64,000 nucleotides of DNA. It comes from JAGNXB01 sp964471595. Its GTDB lineage: Bacteria > Bacteroidota > Bacteroidia > Chitinophagales > Saprospiraceae. The position numbers were made by a program, and so were the translations under genes. This document shows, piece after piece, positions 45,060 through 54,495 of the stretch. How positions within the stretch are numbered: position 1 is the stretch's first letter; every line of letters starts with the position of its first letter. Location: the NCBI GenBank assembly GCA_964471595.1, contig CAYYGN010000008.1, forward strand, positions 28,764 through 92,763. The letters are read 5' to 3'. Under the pieces are notes generated by a model. That model worked only from the letters and a program-made list of their open reading frames with translations, had not been told where the DNA came from and did not search any database.

Positions 45060-46259
45060 ATGAAAACAATCCTGACCAATCACGACATCCACCAGAGGGA
45101 CCGGCAATGTTATTTGCCGGTGTTCAAGCGTTTTCCCATCGTTTTTGAACGGGGAGAGGGGGCGCGAGTTTTCGATGTGGAAGGCAACTCATACCTTGAT
45201 ATGTTGGCGGGTATTGCTGTCAACAGTCTCGGGCACTGCCATCCTGCTGTTGTCAGGGCCATTCAGTCACAGGCCGGGAGGTTGATACACGCCTCCAACT
45301 ATTATTCAACGCCTCAGCAGGTGGCTCTCTGTGAGCGACTCATTGCCTTGAGTGGACTGGAGCGGGTTTTTCTGACCAATAGTGGTGCCGAGTCGGTCGA
45401 ATTGGCCATCAAAATCGCCCGAAAATACGGGCACAACCATGGCCGGGGAGGTCATATCATTTCTTTTGAAGGATCTTTCCACGGCAGAACACTAGCCACC
45501 GTCGCCACGGGCAAAACGAGCATACAGAAGGGGTTTGAACCCATACCGGGCGGATTTACCCAAGTTCCTTTTGAAGATGAAGAATCCCTTATTGCCGCCA
45601 TCAAACCCGAGACCGCTGCCATCCTCATCGAGCCCGTGCAGGGGGAAGGTGGTGTTCGTCCGGTGGATGCCGGTTTTTTAGCCTTCCTTCGTCGAACCTG
45701 TGACGAGAAAGGAATGCTGCTCATTTTTGACGAAGTACAATGCGGTATCGGTCGTACTGGTCGTTGGTTTGCCAAGGATCACTTTGGCGTCCAGCCCGAT
45801 ATAATGACCCTTGCCAAAGCATTGGGGAGCGGCTTTCCGATTGGAGCGACGCTGTGTAAAGAGGAAGTGGCAACGGTGATGACATCCGGCGATCACGGTA
45901 GTACATTCGGCGGCAATCCATTGGCCTGTGCAGCAGCATTGGCCACTTTGGACATCATTGAGCAGGAAAACCTGTTGGAGGAAGTTGCCATGAAAGGTGA
46001 TTGGCTCCGTGAAAGAATCCGTCATTGGGGGCACCATGCGATTCGGGATGTACGAGGCCTTGGTTTGATGATCGGTATCGAGTTTGGCTTCGACACCACG
46101 CCGCTGTCTGAAGAAATGCACCGTCGCGGGGTATTGGTCAACGCTACCGCCGGCAATGTGCTCCGACTCGTCCCTCCACTCATTATTGGTTACGAGGATT
46201 TGGAAGAGGCACTTCTGGTGCTTGAAGATGCCGTCAAAGAATTGGAAACCTATGCCTAA
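45060..46259 (+). CDS. argD: Acetylornithine aminotransferase
   Basis: A 399-residue class III PLP aminotransferase: NSGAESVELAIKIARKYGH, FEGSFHGRTLATVATGK, EPVQGEGGVRP, LLIFDEVQCGIGRTGRWFA and TLAKALGSGFPIGA with the PLP lysine; DHGSTFGGNPLACAAALATL completes the active site. It converts N-acetylglutamate semialdehyde to N-acetylornithine. The start at 45060 (MKTILTN) is 7 bases after argB, and its last 8 bases overlap argC (ATGCCTAA). Confidence 0.95.
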   Translation: MKTILTNHDIHQRDRQCYLPVFKRFPIVFERGEGARVFDVEGNSYLDMLAGIAVNSLGHCHPAVVRAIQSQAGRLIHASNYYSTPQQVALCERLIALSGLERVFLTNSGAESVELAIKIARKYGHNHGRGGHIISFEGSFHGRTLATVATGKTSIQKGFEPIPGGFTQVPFEDEESLIAAIKPETAAILIEPVQGEGGVRPVDAGFLAFLRRTCDEKGMLLIFDEVQCGIGRTGRWFAKDHFGVQPDIMTLAKALGSGFPIGATLCKEEVATVMTSGDHGSTFGGNPLACAAALATLDIIEQENLLEEVAMKGDWLRERIRHWGHHAIRDVRGLGLMIGIEFGFDTTPLSEEMHRRGVLVNATAGNVLRLVPPLIIGYEDLEEALLVLEDAVKELETYA

Positions 46260-47289
46260 ACTTCGCCTAGCCATTATTGGCGCAACGGGATTTACCGGAA
46301 TGGAATTGGTGCGTCTGCTGTTGCACCATCCCTACGCCCACATAAGCGCCGTTACATCCGAGACTCACGGCGGGAAAGCATTTAGCGAGGTGTATCCTGT
46401 TTTTCTGGGGCAATTTGACAGAATACTTGTTCCCTTGGATAAAATCGACCCGGATGAAATTGATATCGCATTCCTGGCCTTACCTCACGGAGTTTCCATG
46501 TCCTTTGTCAGGCAGTATGCAAGCAGTTCTTTGCGGATAGTGGACTTGTCGGGCGATTTTCGTCTGTCCACCCCAGGAATTTATGAAAAATGGTACGGGC
46601 AAAACCACGTGTTTCCGAAAGGGTTTGAAGAGGCGGTATATGGCTTGCCCGAATTGAACGCGAGGGCGATTCAAAAGGCAAAGTTGGTTGCCAATCCAGG
46701 ATGTTATCCTACTAGTGCCCTATTGGGGTTGGCGCCATTATTTCAAGGGGGTGTCCGAACCTCCGGCCCGGTGATAGTGGATGCCAAATCGGGCGTCACC
46801 GGTACGGGAATCAAAACTTCGCTCGTCAATCATTTTGACCTGGTCAACGAGAACTTTCGGGCATATGCCGTCAAACATCACCGCCATACAGTTGAGATCG
46901 AAGAGCAGTTGCGGTCTGTCGATCCCGATGCACCTGCCATCCGGTTTACGCCCCACCTGTTGCCGGTTGACCGGGGTATATTGTCCACAATATATATCCG
47001 ACCGGAATCACCGGTTTCTGACACCGAGTTGAGGGAAATTTACCATACTGCCTATACGGACAAGGCATTCATCCGAATCCGCAAGGAGCCTCCGGGAATC
47101 AAAGATGTCCGCGGTACGAATTTGTGCGATATCTACGCCACTTATGACGAACGCACCGGCCTGATCATTGTGCTCAGTGCCATCGACAATGTGGTAAGAG
47201 GCGCATCCGGACAGGCCATCCAGAACATGAATATCATGACGGATCAGGATGAAGCTACCGGTTTGATTTCTACCGCGCTATTTCCGTAA
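46252..47289 (+). CDS. argC: N-acetyl-gamma-glutamyl-phosphate reductase
   Basis: A 345-residue dehydrogenase: LRLAIIGATGFTGMELVRLL NADP-binding loop, FLALPHGVSM, and the catalytic cysteine in LVANPGCYPTSALLGL. GVTGTGIKTS and NFRAYAVKHHRHTVEIEEQL belong to the substrate half. It reduces the acyl phosphate made by ArgB to the semialdehyde used by ArgD. Start overlaps the argD stop by 8 bases, so it is translationally coupled. Confidence 0.96.
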   Translation: MPKLRLAIIGATGFTGMELVRLLLHHPYAHISAVTSETHGGKAFSEVYPVFLGQFDRILVPLDKIDPDEIDIAFLALPHGVSMSFVRQYASSSLRIVDLSGDFRLSTPGIYEKWYGQNHVFPKGFEEAVYGLPELNARAIQKAKLVANPGCYPTSALLGLAPLFQGGVRTSGPVIVDAKSGVTGTGIKTSLVNHFDLVNENFRAYAVKHHRHTVEIEEQLRSVDPDAPAIRFTPHLLPVDRGILSTIYIRPESPVSDTELREIYHTAYTDKAFIRIRKEPPGIKDVRGTNLCDIYATYDERTGLIIVLSAIDNVVRGASGQAIQNMNIMTDQDEATGLISTALFP

Positions 47290-47295
47290 ACATGA

Positions 47296-48531
47296 ATGTT
47301 TAAAACACAATTTTCCATCATGATAAAGAATATCACCAATGTCAAAGGATTCAAATGTTGGGGGGCCCATACCCGTGTTAAATCCATGCGCCGCGATCTG
47401 GCCATCATTTATTCGGAAGTGCCTGCCAGTGCGGCGGCGGTATTCACACAAAATCAAGTAATTGCCGAGCCGATAAAAGTATCCCGACGTCATATCGCGG
47501 ATGGTCGTGCTCAGGCCATTGTCATCAATGCGGGTAATGCTAATGCATGCACGGGTGAACAGGGCAGATTGGGTGCAGAAGCCATGGTTGATGCACTCGC
47601 TGAAGAACTTAAGATTGACCGCGAACTGGTGCTGGTGGCTTCAACCGGCATTATCGGAGAGCCATTTCCGACAGAAGATATTGTGTCCGGCATACGAAAC
47701 ACGGTAGGCAAACTTTCTCGTCGCAGCAGCGCTGGTTCCTTTGTCGCCAACGCCATCCTGACCACGGATACCTTTGCCAAAGAGGGATTCGTCGAGTTTG
47801 ACCTTGGTGGTTACAGCGTCAATATGGGGGGTATAGCCAAGGGCTCCGGCATGATTCACCCCAATATGGCAACAATGCTGGCGTTTGTCCTGACCGACGC
47901 GGCCATTGAACCTGCGTTACTCCAACGTACGGTTAGTCGCATCGTGGATCGCACTTTTAATATGATCACCGTAGATGGCGATACCTCTACCAACGATATG
48001 GTGGCTGTGCTCGCCAACGGACTCGCTGAAAATGATCCGATAAAGAATGAAGACGATCCCGGCTATGCCGTATTTGCGGAAAAGCTGGAAGAAATGATGA
48101 ATCACCTCTCCCGGCTTATCGTTTCCGACGGTGAAGGTGCCTCCAAATTCATCGAATACCATGTGGTCAATGCACCCAGTCGGAAATACGCCCGTTCCAT
48201 CATCCGCAGTATATCAGGGTCCTCTCTGGTCAAAACGGCCATGTTTGGACGAGACCCCAACTGGGGACGAATCATATGTGCAGCCGGGAATGCAGGCATT
48301 CCTTTCCATTACGAAGAAGTTGACCTGTATCTTGGAGATGAATCCCGTCAGATTCAGGTGCTCCAAAAGGGCCAACCCCAAATGTATGACCGAAACTACA
48401 TGAAAAAACTGCTGCGCGAAGCCCATCTCTACGTCAAAATGGATCTCCACAATGGTGCCGAAGAAGCCAAAGGCTGGGGCACCGACCTTACTACCGATTA
48501 TGTGCTTTTCAACTCAGTGTATACTACATGA
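47296..48531 (+). CDS. argJ: Bifunctional ornithine acetyltransferase / N-acetylglutamate synthase
   Basis: A 411-residue ArgJ. The self-cleaving site is in KGSGMIHPNMATMLAFVLTD, where the threonine of ATM becomes the nucleophile of the beta chain; ITVDGDTSTNDMVAVLANG and GRDPNWGRIICAAGNAG are family signatures. It recycles the acetyl group from N-acetylornithine to glutamate, making the pathway cyclic. It starts 6 bases after argC (47296, or 47320 at MIKNITN). With B, D and C it covers glutamate to ornithine; argF, argG and argH are not in the window. Confidence 0.95.
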   Translation: MFKTQFSIMIKNITNVKGFKCWGAHTRVKSMRRDLAIIYSEVPASAAAVFTQNQVIAEPIKVSRRHIADGRAQAIVINAGNANACTGEQGRLGAEAMVDALAEELKIDRELVLVASTGIIGEPFPTEDIVSGIRNTVGKLSRRSSAGSFVANAILTTDTFAKEGFVEFDLGGYSVNMGGIAKGSGMIHPNMATMLAFVLTDAAIEPALLQRTVSRIVDRTFNMITVDGDTSTNDMVAVLANGLAENDPIKNEDDPGYAVFAEKLEEMMNHLSRLIVSDGEGASKFIEYHVVNAPSRKYARSIIRSISGSSLVKTAMFGRDPNWGRIICAAGNAGIPFHYEEVDLYLGDESRQIQVLQKGQPQMYDRNYMKKLLREAHLYVKMDLHNGAEEAKGWGTDLTTDYVLFNSVYTT

Positions 48532-48544
48532 CAGGTGCCCCAAT

Positions 48545-48700
48545 GTCAGGCCCGCAAGCACGGCACCGCCGGGGTATTCAGCGATACCGGCGGTGTCTTT
48601 GTTGGTAAGGATGGAGGGATGACCCGGGACGACCGATCCCGTCCGGAAAGGCAATTTTGGACCAGAGATCTGGGTCGGGCACCGGGCAGTCTCGATAGGC
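48545..48700 (+). pseudogene. Decayed fragment of the BNR-repeat gene
   Basis: Bases 48549-48681 align with 42902-43034 in the BNR protein gene at a constant offset of 5647. The parent peptide reads SARKHNTASVFSDSSGVFVS and the fragment QARKHGTAGVFSDTGGVFVG; both continue with DGGMT and DDRSRPE. The fragment has no start or upstream or downstream part of the gene and ends soon after. It begins just past the argJ stop, so the arginine cluster is flanked by the intact gene and this relic in the same orientation. Confidence 0.85.
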
Positions 48701-48969
48701 GTTATAATCAACTTGTTTTGCGTTTAGGGTAACTCTATTTTTCATGACAAATACCACGCATCCCTAATCTCAACAATTTCCAGGATGACAATAGTTTGAA
48801 AATGCCGGACCATAGGGATTTCCGGAGAGACATGAGGACCGTGGACACTGTTCCCGTATCTGCACCATGATCAGGCCTCGTTCGGAAGGTCTAGTAAAAA
48901 AGTTGAATATATCGTAAACAATTTATTTCGTTTTCATGTTAAGTGGGTGTATATCAACATATTGAAACC

Positions 48970-49458
48970 ATGATTTTTCGATTGTCTGCCATTCTCCTTT
49001 TCACCGCAATCCTGCTCGCCCCGCCGTCCGTCGCTCAGGAAACAGTAGTGGCCGGTGAAGAGCGCGATCAGATGATTCGCGATGTTTTTGCCACCTGGCC
49101 CAACAAATTCAAGGCCATTACCATCAGCTCCATGACGAGACTGGATGATCAACTGGTTCGTGTTGATTATCTCTCCGAGGGCAAGCAATGGGAGGCGGTC
49201 ATTCAGTTCAGTAATACAGATCCCATCCTGGTTGAAACTGCCCTTGTCCTTCCGTCCGATCAATGGCCGGATTTTATCATCGAGGCCTGGAAACGAAATA
49301 CTCCGGAATCTGATCGCATTGCCCGGATACTCCAAGTAAATACACCCTATGGCCAACACGGTTACCGCGTCGAATCGATGTCGGAACCCCTGAATAACGG
49401 ATCGATCAACAGCCTCTATTTTGATTCGACGGGCCGATTGGAAAAACCGTTTTTTTGA
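48970..49458 (+). CDS. Hypothetical secreted protein
   Basis: A 162-residue protein with a signal peptide (MIFRLSAILLFTAILLAPPSVAQ; start 48970 rather than 48943 because the signal begins there). The mature part is small, probably alpha/beta, with no lipobox, TM helix or known motif. It ends about 100 bases before the next short gene and is on the same strand as the two orphans that follow; a shared transcript ending at the 50.22 kb terminator is likely. Function unknown. Confidence 0.7.
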   Translation: MIFRLSAILLFTAILLAPPSVAQETVVAGEERDQMIRDVFATWPNKFKAITISSMTRLDDQLVRVDYLSEGKQWEAVIQFSNTDPILVETALVLPSDQWPDFIIEAWKRNTPESDRIARILQVNTPYGQHGYRVESMSEPLNNGSINSLYFDSTGRLEKPFF

Positions 49459-49562
49459 TTAACGATCGGCATACCATCCACGAGCCTGGACGGACATCCT
49501 CCATCCCGGCTCGTATTTGGAAACAAACTCACCAATTTTCTCACCATAAAATCACAGGAATC

Positions 49563-49871
49563 ATGATGAATGCACAAAATGTAAAAGAAGACCTCCATAC
49601 CATGATCGACCAGGCGTTCGCGAAAATGGACGAAATGAAAGCACAAGCTGCGCAGGCTATGTCCGACGTACGCCTTCGCGTCAAGGACGATCTTCAATCG
49701 CTGGAAGCCAGGAAACAGGAACTGGAGTCCCGCATGGCCGATTTGCGGAATGCTGCGGCCGAAAAACGCGAAGAGCTTTCCGAAGCTGTGGAAGAAAGTG
49801 CCCAGGCATTCCGTGAAAGCCTCGAACAGATGGCATCTGTTTTTGGCCAAGAACCAACGGTCAGAAAATGA
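49563..49871 (+). CDS. Small coiled-coil protein
   Basis: A 102-residue, highly charged helical protein without signal or membrane segment (EDLHTMIDQAFAKMDEMK, AEKREELSEAVEESAQAF). Nearly the whole length should be coiled coil. The start at 49563 or 49566 (MMNAQN) follows a 100-base leader. Its stop overlaps the next ATG by 4 bases (ATGA), showing translational coupling. I see no family match. Confidence 0.7.
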   Translation: MMNAQNVKEDLHTMIDQAFAKMDEMKAQAAQAMSDVRLRVKDDLQSLEARKQELESRMADLRNAAAEKREELSEAVEESAQAFRESLEQMASVFGQEPTVRK

Positions 49872-50200
49872 CTCGTTCCGATCCGGGTACCGGCACCCTC
49901 ATGCAAACCCTTTCGGAAACACTGAATGAACTTCGGCGCTCCGGCATGCATGTCGATCTGCGGATTGATGAAAATACCCGCCTGAAGGTCAATGACCATC
50001 CCGGGCGATATCAACCCAAGGATGTGCGACTGATGTGGACGCGCCGGTTTGAAGGTCAATCCAATCCGGATGACATGTCCATCCTTTACGGCCTGAAGTT
50101 ACCTGACGGTCGGGTTGGCATACTCGTCGATGGTTACGGCCCATCCAGCGATCCGAAGGTCACCACCTTTATCCGGGCTGTTCAGCCAGCCATTCAGTGA
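49868..50200 (+). CDS. Small hypothetical protein coupled to the coiled-coil gene
   Basis: A 110-residue soluble protein starting in the stop of the previous gene. Its N-terminal third is helical, the rest alternates strands (HVDLRIDENTRLKVND, DMSILYGLKLPDGRVGILVDGYGP). No known domain was recognised. It is the last gene of the unit; a terminator lies 20 bases after its stop. Confidence 0.7.
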   Translation: MTRSDPGTGTLMQTLSETLNELRRSGMHVDLRIDENTRLKVNDHPGRYQPKDVRLMWTRRFEGQSNPDDMSILYGLKLPDGRVGILVDGYGPSSDPKVTTFIRAVQPAIQ

Positions 50201-50220
50201 ATGGAAACACCAAAAATATG

Positions 50221-50254
50221 AGCCCCACGTTCCGGCAGGAAGGTGGGGCTCTTT
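50221..50254 (+). terminator. Rho-independent terminator
   Basis: AGCCCCAC-G-TTCC pairs with GGAA-G-GTGGGGCT (one G-G mismatch, loop GGCA) and is followed by CTTTATTATT. It ends the small-orphan unit and separates it from the convergent T9SS gene that ends at 50309. Confidence 0.8.
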
Positions 50255-50308
50255 ATTATTCACTCGGCAGTTCGACTATCTGATCCTAAAGGCCGCAAGT
50301 CTGTATGT

Positions 50309-53300
50309 TTAATCCTGGCACACCCATCTCAGGATGGCTCGGGTCATCCCGTTCCGTTCGATGACCAGGAAATACATGCCCGGCGACAAGCCGGCGGTGG
50401 TCATGTCCTGTTCCGTCTGCCCGAGTGCAGCCACCTGATCCTCCACCGTCAGCCCGGTTAGGGTCACCAGGCGGAGGTGGGTACCGGGCAGGGCCGGCTC
50501 GGGCAACGCCACCCGGATGGTTTCTCGACCCGGGTTGGGCCAGACCCGGTAGCCGCCCCCAGGGCCGGCCGGATCGACAGACAGCAACGTGCCACCCACA
50601 CAGATCCGGTCGATCAGGATAGCATGACGGACCATCCCGTCCCCTTGGTCGTTGCTGAGAAGGTTGTCCACCCACACGGCAAGATGGACCGGCACGCCGG
50701 CCTGTCCATCTCCGCAGGAATCCTGACTCGGGCCACTCCCGGTGGTGAACGGGATGGTCAGATCATACCAGTCATCCTCCTCCAACGGCAGCAGGCCCTG
50801 CAGGGATACACTGTAACGCTGGGCCTGGAGGTTGGCTTCGATGATGTGCATGGAAAGGTTGCCACCGGGTGGCTTCCTGCCCACTTTCACCATCGCTCCT
50901 GGAACGGGATCGCCCGGTGTCCGCAGGCGGATCTCCGCCGTGTTTTTGGAATCATCCCTGGCCAGGCACCGGGGCATCTCCGTCCTGAGGACATCGGCGT
51001 CAAAGAAACACCCGGTCAGCAGGACCGACCATCCGTCATCCGATTCTGGGGCACCTTCGATCACCCGGGGGAAATCGGCTTCCGCCACCCAGCCGGGGCA
51101 TTCCCCGGCCATGCCGAGGATGCCGGCCACCGATCCTTCGTTCAGCCCGGGGTTGGGGTAGAGGGAAGTCGTGCAGACGGGTCCCTTGATACAACTCACC
51201 TGGACCACCTGGCTATGGGTGAACACTTCGCACAGACTTCCGTCGGGTTTGAGCCGGGTGACCACCATGATTACCGTGTAGGTGCCCGAGCCGGGAAACT
51301 GGGTGCAGAAAGTCTGGGCGCCGGTGGTGGTTCCCATCGGTGGGCCAGACACGGTATTGATCCACCACTCCACGGTTTCACAGTCATTCAGGGCCAGCGG
51401 CGAGAAACAGGCCTTGCAACTTTTGTTGGCAAGGGACACAGCAAAACCCTGGGCGACATTCTGGCCAAATTGCTGGATGTCGGCAATATCGCAAGGGCAT
51501 AGGTCCGGGCAGTCGATCAGGAAGGACATTTCGCAGGTGCAGGTGTCTCCGTCACAGATGCCCTGCAGAGACAGGGTATAGAGCCCGGGCTGGCTGATCC
51601 AGTTGGGCAGCAGGGTGATCCCGAAATATGGGTCGTTGTCGGTGAATGACCCGCCGTGGGTGCCGCTGGGCCCCGACAGCAACCAGTCGATCTGGTGATT
51701 GGGAGCGCAGGAATCTCCGGCGCAGCCAAACACGCCCGTCAGCTGGAAGGCGGTGCCCGGATCGGGACAGGGCAAGATGAGGGCACTGTCGCCGCAGGCC
51801 ACCGGCTGGTTCATCAGGCCGGCATGGGTGCGGATGTACATGTCGGAGAAGCCGGTACAAAAACAGGTGTCGCAAGCCTCCTGGATCCACCGGACCGTAC
51901 AGCTACAGGAATCCGTCTGACCAGGACAGAGTGTCGATAAGGTCAGGGAATAGGTTCCCGGTGCCCCGACCTGTGCGGCGTTGTACAGAAACTGGGAAAA
52001 CGGCGTGGTCACCCCCTGGTCGATTACCCCTCCCGGACCGGTGAGATAATACGGCACTTCGGTTTCCTCACACAGTTGGCCGGAGGCGGTTTCACACCCG
52101 AAAAATCCGCCGATGCTCACATCCCCGGCCGGGCAGGGCAAGGCCGGTGTCGGGGCGCCCTGGGTGCAGAACAACTGGTAGGAAACCCCGTTGTGCACCA
52201 GGTGAATGGCCGGGATATTGCACACACAAGGCTCACACAGGATCTCCAGGGTATCCTCTACGATCTTCTCCAGGCAAATGAAATTCGAATCGTTGTAGGC
52301 TACAGCCAGATAAGAGATGGGGTAGGTCCCGTTCCCGGAAAAGGTATGCATGGGCATCGGGAATGTGGACGATGTCCAGGGTCCGTACTCCGGCCCTTGT
52401 CCCCAGTCCACCCATTCGATGGTGTAGCAGGGGGGCAGTGCACTCAGGTCCATGGTGACCTTGCAGGAGTCGGGGTCGAAGACGATCAGGCTGTCCAGGT
52501 CGTCGCAGAAGGCCTGGAGGTCCTTGCAACAGGTGTCGGGTGGTACGGTAATGCATTCCCGGAAGCTCACCTGGTCCAGGGCAAAATCGTTGCCGATGGC
52601 ATCCTGGACGGAGGAGAGTATGCGGAGGGTATAGGAACTCGAGGAAGGAGCCGTCCAGGTCATGGAATGCGAGACCCATTGCTTGGGGCTTTCCGGCACG
52701 GTTAGCGGGGCAGATTGCCAGGAATTCGAGGGATTGCTGTCATCAACGATCTCCAGGATGATGGACGGATCATCGAAATTTTTTTGGGCCGATACCAGGT
52801 TGGCGACCAGGGTGCAGAAATGGTATTCCGCACCTGCGGTCAACCCGGTGACCTGCTGTTTCCAGGCCGCCTGGTTGGGCGTGCCGTGGCCGTCGGCAGC
52901 CAGATAGGTGTCCCAGACATTGAAAAAGCCTGGACAGACCCAGCCATTGTTGGCGGCATAGGCGCCATTCATGTCGAACAGGGCGATCTCCCCCTGGTTG
53001 ATCGGTCCGGATACCCAGGGCGTGTAATCAGAGGACGGCAGGCCGGGTCCGACAAAGTGCCCGTCAAGAACCAGTTCGGGACCAGCCGTTTTTCCGGCCG
53101 GGCAGCAGGTATATTCGACGTATTTGGTCGGGTCTTCGAGGATGATGGAATCTTCGCATATGGGCTCGGGGGGCTGGTTCCCTTCACCCTCGATGGTCAG
53201 GGTCATTTTGATCCCATTCTCCTTGATGCCGCGGTCTACGGCGATATTACCCAGCAGGATGTCCGGGTTCATCTGGTTCCACCAGTCGTCTGAAATGACC

Positions 53301-54283
53301 GTGAGCTCGGCATGAAGGGGATCCGTGATGTTGACCTCCCAACCGGCGGGGGGTGTCACCCCAACGATTTCTCCGGAGTCAATGGCTATGTGCATCCGGT
53401 ACCTGCACGGCTCATAATGTGTGTACACCGCCAGGTCGACGAATGCCGTATCGTTTTGCACGGGCACCTGAGAAAGGAGGATCTCCCAGTCATCACAGGT
53501 GCAGACCGGACACACCCCGAAGTTCAAGACTGTCTCTTCCTCTGGCAAGAGGAAGAGTGCATACTCTCCAGTAGCTGGAACTTTAGGTGTCCATCCTGGC
53601 TGAAGGGACAACTTGACGAGATATTGTCCTGGAGGCAAGTCATAGAAATGGTAAGAGCCATCCGAATCAGTCACCTGATCACCCAGGTAATTGCCCTGAT
53701 CGTCCCATAGTTGCACCGTTTGTCCCTCAACTTTGGGCTGCCCGGTCAATGGCTCATTGTCGCATTCCCGGTAAATGGTTCCCCGGATGAGTCCCTCCCC
53801 GCACCCTGGCAGGTCAATTCCTCCCAACACCTCGCATCCTTCCATCGCGCACTGGTCGTCATATTGGAGGAAGACCTTGTCCGGAAGCCCTCCTGGACGA
53901 TAATGCCAGAAGGTCAGCGCGACCTGTTCCGTATTGGGGAGAAAGCCGTTGCTGTGTGTGATGAGGAGTTCGTTGTCAGCAATGACCTCCACCTGCCAGC
54001 CCTGGGCGGCATTCGCCTCCCATTGAGTGAAAGTTCCGTTCTCCAGGATGAGGCGGACGGCGTCGTAACACTCCATGAAGGGATTTTTAACATGAAGCTC
54101 AGTGCCAGAGGTACAGGCAAATCCAATAACTGCGGTAAGCTCCAACTGACATGATTGGGCCATCATCGGGCTTGGTGACCAGAGGATGCCGAGGAACAGG
54201 GCAGCGCCTACCAGAGAGGTGCGGATAGGTTTCAGGGCGGCGATGAAGGGCATCAGCATGCGGGAAAACCGGGGAGAAGTCAT
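50309..54283 (-). CDS. Large Cys-rich secreted protein with T9SS sorting domain
   Basis: A 1324-residue exported protein. A signal peptide ends near residue 43 (SPMMAQ). A SdrD_B/CNA-B-like domain lies at about 165-240 (GLIRGTIYREC, DSDGSYHFYDLPPGQYLVKL). A galactose-binding-like region (about 420-600) contains GPELVLDGHF and IGNDFALDQVSF. Three Cys-rich modules of about 120 residues begin with C-x-C-type sequences near 683 (CEPCVCNIPAIH), 802 (CDTCFCTGF) and 924 (CPDLCPCDIADI). The last 75 residues (YRVWPNPGRETIRVAL, TAGLSPGMYFLVIERNG) are a T9SS type A sorting domain. It is probably an adhesin or matrix protein at the surface; no enzyme motif was seen. It is encoded 212 bases after the peptidase-receptor fusion on the same strand. 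Confidence 0.88.
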   Translation of the reverse strand: MTSPRFSRMLMPFIAALKPIRTSLVGAALFLGILWSPSPMMAQSCQLELTAVIGFACTSGTELHVKNPFMECYDAVRLILENGTFTQWEANAAQGWQVEVIADNELLITHSNGFLPNTEQVALTFWHYRPGGLPDKVFLQYDDQCAMEGCEVLGGIDLPGCGEGLIRGTIYRECDNEPLTGQPKVEGQTVQLWDDQGNYLGDQVTDSDGSYHFYDLPPGQYLVKLSLQPGWTPKVPATGEYALFLLPEEETVLNFGVCPVCTCDDWEILLSQVPVQNDTAFVDLAVYTHYEPCRYRMHIAIDSGEIVGVTPPAGWEVNITDPLHAELTVISDDWWNQMNPDILLGNIAVDRGIKENGIKMTLTIEGEGNQPPEPICEDSIILEDPTKYVEYTCCPAGKTAGPELVLDGHFVGPGLPSSDYTPWVSGPINQGEIALFDMNGAYAANNGWVCPGFFNVWDTYLAADGHGTPNQAAWKQQVTGLTAGAEYHFCTLVANLVSAQKNFDDPSIILEIVDDSNPSNSWQSAPLTVPESPKQWVSHSMTWTAPSSSSYTLRILSSVQDAIGNDFALDQVSFRECITVPPDTCCKDLQAFCDDLDSLIVFDPDSCKVTMDLSALPPCYTIEWVDWGQGPEYGPWTSSTFPMPMHTFSGNGTYPISYLAVAYNDSNFICLEKIVEDTLEILCEPCVCNIPAIHLVHNGVSYQLFCTQGAPTPALPCPAGDVSIGGFFGCETASGQLCEETEVPYYLTGPGGVIDQGVTTPFSQFLYNAAQVGAPGTYSLTLSTLCPGQTDSCSCTVRWIQEACDTCFCTGFSDMYIRTHAGLMNQPVACGDSALILPCPDPGTAFQLTGVFGCAGDSCAPNHQIDWLLSGPSGTHGGSFTDNDPYFGITLLPNWISQPGLYTLSLQGICDGDTCTCEMSFLIDCPDLCPCDIADIQQFGQNVAQGFAVSLANKSCKACFSPLALNDCETVEWWINTVSGPPMGTTTGAQTFCTQFPGSGTYTVIMVVTRLKPDGSLCEVFTHSQVVQVSCIKGPVCTTSLYPNPGLNEGSVAGILGMAGECPGWVAEADFPRVIEGAPESDDGWSVLLTGCFFDADVLRTEMPRCLARDDSKNTAEIRLRTPGDPVPGAMVKVGRKPPGGNLSMHIIEANLQAQRYSVSLQGLLPLEEDDWYDLTIPFTTGSGPSQDSCGDGQAGVPVHLAVWVDNLLSNDQGDGMVRHAILIDRICVGGTLLSVDPAGPGGGYRVWPNPGRETIRVALPEPALPGTHLRLVTLTGLTVEDQVAALGQTEQDMTTAGLSPGMYFLVIERNGMTRAILRWVCQD

Positions 54284-54495
54284 GGATATTGGTTTGGACA
54301 GGTGGGAGAGGAGGTAAATCTAAGGCTTATTATCCATGTAGCAGTATTTAATTTTATAATATTAGGATTATTCAGGAATAAAATATCTGTATAATGGCCA
54401 TTTATATGGCCATATGGGTTGAAGGGGCTTTCGTGTGACCTTCCTGCTGCCTGGACAGGCAGGAAGAGGAAAGCAGGATTACTGCCAATAGAGGA

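Noticed and set aside
54440..54466. Hairpin CTTCCTGC/GCAGGAAG downstream of the peptidase-receptor gene
   Set aside because: No T-run follows on either strand, so I do not call it a terminator.
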